Assembly (NCBI RefSeq): GCF_025766255.1
Contig: NW_026516733.1
Span: forward strand, 62,001-126,000
DNA length: 64,000 nt
Origin: Zychaea mexicana
Lineage: Eukaryota > Mucoromycota > Mucoromycetes > Mucorales > Lichtheimiaceae
Reading direction: 5' to 3'
The position numbers and the translations under genes are program-made. Shown one piece after another: positions 59,031-64,000 of the stretch. The notes under the pieces were generated by a model. The model had not been told where the DNA came from. It saw only the letters and a program-made list of their open reading frames with translations, and made no database searches. The stretch's first letter is position 1; every line of letters starts with the position of its first letter.

Positions 59031-59951
59031 ATGAGCGACAAAGTCGTCCTGATTACAGGAGCAACTGACGGCTTAGGCAAAATCGCAGCTGCAAAGTTTC
59101 TTGCCGCTGGCAACACTGTCATTATCACCGGTCGGTCCGAAACAAAGCTCAACGCTACCGCTACTTGGCTTAGTGATCAGCAGCAACAACAACAGACGAC
59201 AAGACTATACACTATTTTTCTGGATCTCGCCAGTCTTGAATCCGTACGCCAGGCAGTAGACGCATTTCGAGCACTCGGCCTTGGCAAGATCGACGTGTTA
59301 ATCAACAATGCCGGCACAACAACATACGAGCGTGAATATGTCGCTGAAACCACTGCCGTGGAAAAGACCGTCTTTGTGAATGCCGTTGCACCATGGTACT
59401 TTACTCAGCTCCTCTTACCACACATGAACGACGCAACTGGCAGTCGGATTCTTTTCGTTACATCGTCTTTACATGATCCAAACGTACGAGGCGGTCAACG
59501 CAAAAATGATAAAGGCTTACCGACCCATGTAACATTGGATTCTCTGGACGGACATATTGCGTGGGAAAGCATGTTGTTCTACAAGATTTCCAAACTGACG
59601 CAGCTCTGGCTTGCGTCCGTCCTTGGAGAACAACTGAAAAGTCAACGGATACAAGTCATCGCGCTGTGTCCTGGCTTTGTACCCACCACATCATTGAATC
59701 GAAACACGAGCTGGTTCTTGCGTTTGCTCATGTATTATGTGATCAGCCGTATGAGTTTTGCCACGTCGGAAGAAGATGCGGCGGACGATTACGTGTATTA
59801 TGCGCATGATGAGGAAATTGAACGAGAAGGATTTTATTATCGAAAGCGACAAGTGGCAGAACCGTCCGAGGATGCAAGGAACTCGGACAAAGCCAAACAG
59901 TTCTGGAATATGACATGCGATATTTGCCATGTGCCTGAAAAACGGATCTAA
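59031..59951 (+). CDS. Short-chain dehydrogenase/reductase, retinol-dehydrogenase-like
   Basis: An intronless 306-residue ORF. The classical SDR features are in order: the TGxxxGxG cofactor loop (LITGATDGLG), an Arg after beta-2 (ITGRSETKL) that favours NADP(H), D-L (FLDLASLESV), NNAG (LINNAGTTTYE), the catalytic Ser (LFVTSSLHD) and the YxxxK pair (FYKISK). CPGFVPTT follows the active site. It resembles the retinol dehydrogenase/WW-oxidoreductase-like group of fungal SDRs with unknown substrates. A 5-6 residue Gln run in the N-terminal third is unusual but tolerated in a loop. Cytosolic or membrane-associated location is not certain. Confidence 0.93.
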   Translation: MSDKVVLITGATDGLGKIAAAKFLAAGNTVIITGRSETKLNATATWLSDQQQQQQTTRLYTIFLDLASLESVRQAVDAFRALGLGKIDVLINNAGTTTYEREYVAETTAVEKTVFVNAVAPWYFTQLLLPHMNDATGSRILFVTSSLHDPNVRGGQRKNDKGLPTHVTLDSLDGHIAWESMLFYKISKLTQLWLASVLGEQLKSQRIQVIALCPGFVPTTSLNRNTSWFLRLLMYYVISRMSFATSEEDAADDYVYYAHDEEIEREGFYYRKRQVAEPSEDARNSDKAKQFWNMTCDICHVPEKRI

Positions 59952-60147
59952 TACTCTATCCTTTGCTTATCACGCACTCTTCCTGCAGCGTACAATGTAT
60001 GTACCCTAAATAGGGTGCCGCTAAATCATCATACCACTCTTCCCCTTTTCGCTGCTCTTCTGCACTATTTCCTTTTCTTTTTCCTACTTGTAATATTAAC
60101 TTATATAATAAAATATATACCCCTCAGAAACAATCCATCCTTCACCA

Positions 60148-60993
60148 ATGTCCACAAAGCAAAATGTACCAGAGCATATGCGCTGGTATGTGGTCGGTGC
60201 GCATCTAGCCGGCGCTGTCGATAGTCAAATTGTCGAAATGACAGACTTGACAAAAGGCAGCATTCGTCAAATCATTCAAAACTTCAAACGTACCGGCTCA
60301 CCTTCCATAGCACGACTAGCACCTCCCGATGGTAATACGTTTTTCACCGTGCGTGCGAGATATAGAGTAAATATTAATATGATATCATCTCTCTCCGCAC
60401 AGATCCACACTATGCAGTTATTGCGGAGACTGCACTCGACAACAGCAGCAATACCGCCGCCGACACCGAACAACAGGTAACCGTAGTTATCAAATGCGAC
60501 ACCCTCATGTTTCCGTGTAGCTAAAAGAATTCAACCCATTTACTGTATCCCAAAAAAGGACCACAAATCCAAACGACGAAGGGTGGGAGCACGGAGATTC
60601 ACTGCGAATCAAGTGGTACAACATATCCTGGACGAGTCCGAGGTATAAGATAAATTCTCAGTTGATAGGGGGTATGATTTTTGGGTGTCGATAGAAAGTT
60701 TTGATGTGTCTTCGTTTTAGAAGAATGGTGCGGCAAAGCCTAGTCATGGTACTGCTACGACAAAATCTACAAAATCAACAGGAAAGAAAACGAAAAAAGA
60801 GTGGACACGCGAAGACGATTCAATATTGCTACAACATGCTTGGACACGGTTCCCTCGAGCTGGTGGCCGATGGCATGAAGCGGAAACCAAAATGGAGAAA
60901 AGACATACGGCCAAGGAGTGTCAGGACCGTTGGGATGTTGTACGACCGATAATGATGGATGCTATTAATCGCTACGGAACTGAAGGATGGTAG
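60148..60993 (+). CDS. HTH plus Myb/SANT DNA-binding protein
   Basis: Exon 1 (from ATG 60,148) encodes a homeodomain-like helix-turn-helix: MRWYVVGAHLAGAVDSQIVE, then LTKGSIRQIIQNFKRTGSP, like transposase/paired-type HTHs. The last two exons encode RRFTANQVVQHILDESE, then KNGAAKPSHG, and a Myb/SANT repeat (KKEWTREDDSILLQHAWTR, RWHEAETKM, TAKECQDRWDVVRP) ending at TAG 60,991. Introns at about 60,335-60,402, 60,477-60,520 and 60,646-60,720 have usable GT..AG borders. The middle exon is the weak point: joining exon 1, exon 2 and exon 3 by the most obvious sites leaves a phase mismatch, so the middle structure is unresolved. It could derive from a domesticated transposase. A role in transcription is inferred. 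Confidence 0.6.
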
Positions 60994-61830
60994 TAGCAGT
61001 AGTAAAAACAGCAGGACAACTTTACTGGTGCTACTGCTATGCACCTATATACCATCGCGCGCTCCTCACTTTATATATCTTTCTTATCTCGAGCAAGTCT
61101 CTCTTTCATTATTGCAGTACTCCTTTGCTGTTAGTAGTTATTCTATCTCGCCTTACTACACCTTCTTCTTCATGACACACACACACGGAGACATCACAAC
61201 ACGCCTTTATTTTCCCGTGTGCTGCTTATTCGATCTTCTCAGTGCTCTATATATCCCATACTTCAGCTAACCGGAAATAGCAAAACAAAATATCAATGCA
61301 TACGATCGGTTCAGCATACCATTGTTATCATAAATAACCATTGTCTTAAACTTTCTGTTGTTTCTTTTATTCTTTAAAATCGGTTTTGTTTAAAAACTTC
61401 AACTACTATACATTAATATTATAGCTGTGTATATGGTATCTATAAGAAGAGGAGGTATGTTTCCTATAATACGACGTGTAGTAATAGCAGGAAATAGCCA
61501 CTACTGTGTATTTAAAATTACATTGCTTCAGTTTGTAAAAAAGAAACCAGGTGACTAAACAAATCACAACGAACAAAGAGTAGATTTTTATAATTTACCA
61601 TTGCTGCTACTATCATCCGGTCCTCCTTCTTGTAATGATATGTTGTCCACTACGGCATTAATGCTTTTTTTTTCTTGACCCGTGAACTTATTGTCGCTGT
61701 TGAGTTTTTCTGCGTTTAATTATGTCTGACCGTTGAATCAATGCATGTTCTTGTTCCATTTTTCCCTAAAACAAATTCATCCGAATTGTCATCAGCGAAA
61801 ATAGGACCTATGAGCTGGTAGACTGAAATT
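60994..61830. other. Intergenic region
   Basis: AT-rich, no supported gene. Frames at 60,959-61,270 extend past the Myb gene stop without domain support. Confidence 0.5.
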
Positions 61831-62301
61831 CAGTGGCCGCTCGTTATAGTGATATGCCCGGTGAGACCCAACCCCCATCACTATATCGAATTATTACTTT
61901 ATCGAATTGTAGTTCCGTCAAAGATATCCGGTACATAGATTACCCGGGGTATTTGGCGAGCTCTACAGAAGAATCTAGAATCACATCCTGTCAAAATTGA
62001 TAGTATGCAACTCCTTAAAAATTTAGTGTAGGAGAATAAGCTGAAAGGCTTCTATCTGATGAGCTTGGTGCTAGGATTTTGGATACTCATGAGGAATCAT
62101 GTGGCATTGATGGTATTGATTTGATACCACATGAAGAATTAGAGGATATCCATGCACCAACTTCCTTCTTCAACTACCTCATTAACGATGCTATTATTGA
62201 TAGAGATTAAGGTACGTTCATAAACGGCTGATGTAACCGAAAAACCCATCACTATATCGAAATATCACTATATCGAATATCACTATAACGAGCGGCCACT
62301 G
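61831..62301. mobile_element. Pogo/Tigger-like deletion derivative, 471 bp
   Basis: Perfect 24-bp terminal inverted repeats (starting CAGTGGCCGCTCG, then TTATAGTGATA). Subterminal copies of ATCACTATATCGAA lie on both sides, a pattern typical of pogo-type Tc1/mariner elements. The interior keeps an open segment (about 62,045-62,212) reading LLSDELGARILDTHEES, IDLIPHEELEDIHAPTSFF and NYLINDAIIDRD, ending in TAA, like an acidic transposase C-terminus. The catalytic domain is missing. The flanking dinucleotides are TT on both sides rather than the expected TA. Confidence 0.8.
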
Positions 62302-62900
62302 TTCATGCTTTAGTATGAAAGACTAATTGGACAGACGCCTATGGGCATGTGCTCGCTTTCTTGCGGTACAGTTGTGGAGAAGGGATATTGGTTCATGATG
62401 ATGTAATGCATTAACTGAAGAAACCTCCCACAGAGGAAAAAACTATGCTAGCATAGATCAATAGTGCTATAATTGCGGGTGGCGAAGGATAATATAGAAG
62501 AGTGTATATCATAATAGGTTACAGTATGATTGAAAGAATAAAGAATGGGGCCAATGGTATTGTCTTGTGCTGGAGTAGGTGGAGATAGTAATGGGCTTCT
62601 TTTGAAGCTGTTTCGTCGTCGTCGTTATAGCTGTCAAGAGGATGACTTGAGCGATCTATCTCCCTGAGGGGCGCGAATTAGCGCTGGCCAGATCCTTTTC
62701 TATTTGTCACAGAATAGGCCGGTATTAGAGAGCGAGAGATGGTTCACTATGTGGTCGACCACCTGATTGTCAAGTAGTAGGTCTGATATCTGGCTAAACG
62801 CGTCTGTTGAGCTCTTTAAAGTTTCGGACGTAGCAATGAGCATTAAGAAATTTGGTCTCATTAAGCTTCCTCGGCCTCACGGCGACAGGATGACCCATTA
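62302..62900. other. Intergenic region
   Basis: No supported gene. A (GTC/CGT)-rich short run lies near 62,615. Confidence 0.5.
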
Positions 62901-62940
62901 AGTTATAAAAAATTTGAGATTACATACATACTTGAGCTTG

Positions 62941-63577
62941 ATCGTATTCGGCTTGTCGGGTTCCACGAGCGACCAGTGCTTGATTTATTTTCTGTATAAC
63001 ACTAGTATGATAGTAACAGACACAAGATAAAATGGTTAAACAACGGTGGTAGAATTCGTTCATTGTTCCTGTTTGTACCATAAACCAATCTATCATTAAT
63101 TTATATCCCTCGCACCACCTTGCAGTCGATAATGTATTTATCCAAATTTTACAATCGCTTTTGACAAATGACACGATTACAGTATTTGTATCATAGTTTG
63201 TTTATGCGCGATCCGCAGGTCCCTAACTATGGTCGTCAATTCATCGATATGCCACTCGTTGATTGCGGAGAGCCCCGGTGATTAATGTTAAACTATCAGG
63301 TTGTAAAAAAAAAAAGAAGGGAAATGGTGAGCTATTTTCCAGATTACTCTCGTCAAACTCTAGCTAGTCCCAACGATTTCTCCACATCGTAGATACTAAT
63401 GCCACGAAACAAAGAGAATTTTTTTCACCTGTTCCAGTATTGTCAACGGTTGAATGCCTTCTATTGTTTCATTCTAAGCACCTGCTCCTGATGACCATCC
63501 AGCTGCTGCTGCTGCTGCTGATGTGCTATGTTAATATCGGTCGAAGTGGAGAAATTTGCGGGAATGAATGATGGCAT
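62941..63577 (-). CDS. Possible multi-exon gene, structure unresolved
   Basis: Several minus-strand segments look coding and have splice-like borders. One starts ATG near 63,577 (MPSFIPANFSTSTDINIA, six Gln, LDGHQEQ; 63,490-63,577). One near 63,200-63,270 reads WHIDELTTIVRDLRIAHKQT. One of 60 nt at about 62,932-62,991 reads KINQALVARGTRQAEYDQAQ and is flanked by ATACAG and GTATGT. I could not find one phase-consistent chain, so this is a candidate only. The segments are charged and helical, like a coiled-coil subunit. Confidence 0.25.
63504..63521. repeat. (CTG)n trinucleotide tract
   Basis: About six CTG units, which on the minus strand would encode a Gln run in the candidate gene around it. 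Confidence 0.7.
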
Positions 63578-63896
63578 TGTTATTGTTTCTGCTGTGTGTT
63601 AAAAAAGTAAAAAGTGGAGGTTTTGAACACAGCGTGAAAGAGGATGGACGGAAGAAAGTAAGAAATCCGGACGATGAACAAGATGAGAAAAAGTCTTCGT
63701 TTTCTCGCATCTTGTGTGCTTTCCACATCATAGCTTTGGAGAAGAAATTGGGTGGGGAAGGCAAACATTTGACAAGGCGATCCCAGAAGGCCGAAGGCGC
63801 ATTCAAAAGGTAGTAGTTCGCAGTCTTTCGGACACCTAAAACGAGCTTCCAAGACCCTTTGAGGTCTCAGGTGTTCCAAACGGTAATTATCTAAGA

Positions 63897-64000
63897 ATGT
63901 GGATAAATAGCGACCACGACGACAGCGATACTTTATTATTTGGTGACAATGATGCTGAAGACGATGTTGTCTTTGTTTGGTCGAGCGTAGAGTATACTGC
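63897..64000 (+). CDS. Partial acidic ORF open at the right edge
   Basis: From ATG 63,897 the frame is open to the window end (MWINSDHDDSDTLLFGD, then AEDDVVFVWSSVEYT). The same frame is also open upstream to 63,839 (NELPRPFEVSGVPNGNYLR), so an upstream exon is possible. Only about 34 codons are visible. The acidic start followed by hydrophobic residues looks protein-like, but no domain can be named. Confidence 0.3.
   Translation, partial: MWINSDHDDSDTLLFGDNDAEDDVVFVWSSVEYT

Overview
This window is nuclear DNA from a fungus. The closest fit is an early-diverging mould of the Mucoromycota (Mucorales type). That is inferred from short GT-AG introns (about 60-120 nt), a GC-poor background, conserved eukaryotic housekeeping genes (PEX13, a Yrb2-like Ran-binding protein, SmF, a reticulon, a ZIP transporter, a TBC1D13-type RabGAP), Q/N-rich low-complexity coding tracts, and multicopy gene families resembling those I associate with this phylum. 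Species cannot be named from the sequence alone.

Layout. Bases 1 to about 32,500 are a gene-poor, transposon-rich half. They hold a broken MULE transposase (about 8,940-10,000), a 1.09-kb element with 87-bp terminal inverted repeats carrying a MULE N-terminal zinc-finger ORF (11,047-12,137), and the C-terminal half of a Crypton-type (Ndc10-like) tyrosine recombinase (12,776-14,188). After these comes a 17-kb duplicated block in the order A1-B1-hAT-like element-B2-A2. Repeat A (about 3.4 kb) carries a broken HET-domain-like gene. Repeat B (about 4.6 kb) carries a gene with a PD-(D/E)XK-like signature whose first exon is split by a piece of mitochondrial origin. That insert holds a tRNA-Val-like gene, a partial tRNA-Ala-like gene and a decayed linear-plasmid-type B-family DNA polymerase. 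The two copies of both A and B carry different inactivating lesions.

Bases about 32,900-61,000 are a conventional gene-dense half. In order: a Ran-binding protein (+) converging on PEX13 (-); an unannotated decayed gene (-); a reticulon (-) and a ZIP metal transporter (-) in tandem; a possible 2H-phosphoesterase-like protein (+); SmF (-); an F-box/AT-hook protein (+) followed by a dead F-box paralogue; a TPR protein with a long Arg/Ser-rich tail (+); a small two-exon gene (-); a TBC RabGAP (-); a short-chain dehydrogenase (+); and an HTH plus Myb/SANT protein (+). I resolved most intron-exon structures by requiring canonical splice sites and frame continuity. The last 3 kb holds a 471-bp pogo/Tigger-like element with perfect 24-bp TIRs, a weak multi-exon candidate (-), and an open frame running off the right edge.

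Nothing here is a prokaryotic-style system. The most unusual object is the nested array: a mitochondrial plasmid-polymerase insert inside a nuclear multicopy gene, duplicated together with a flanking HET-like pseudogene and with a hAT-like element exactly at the duplication joint.
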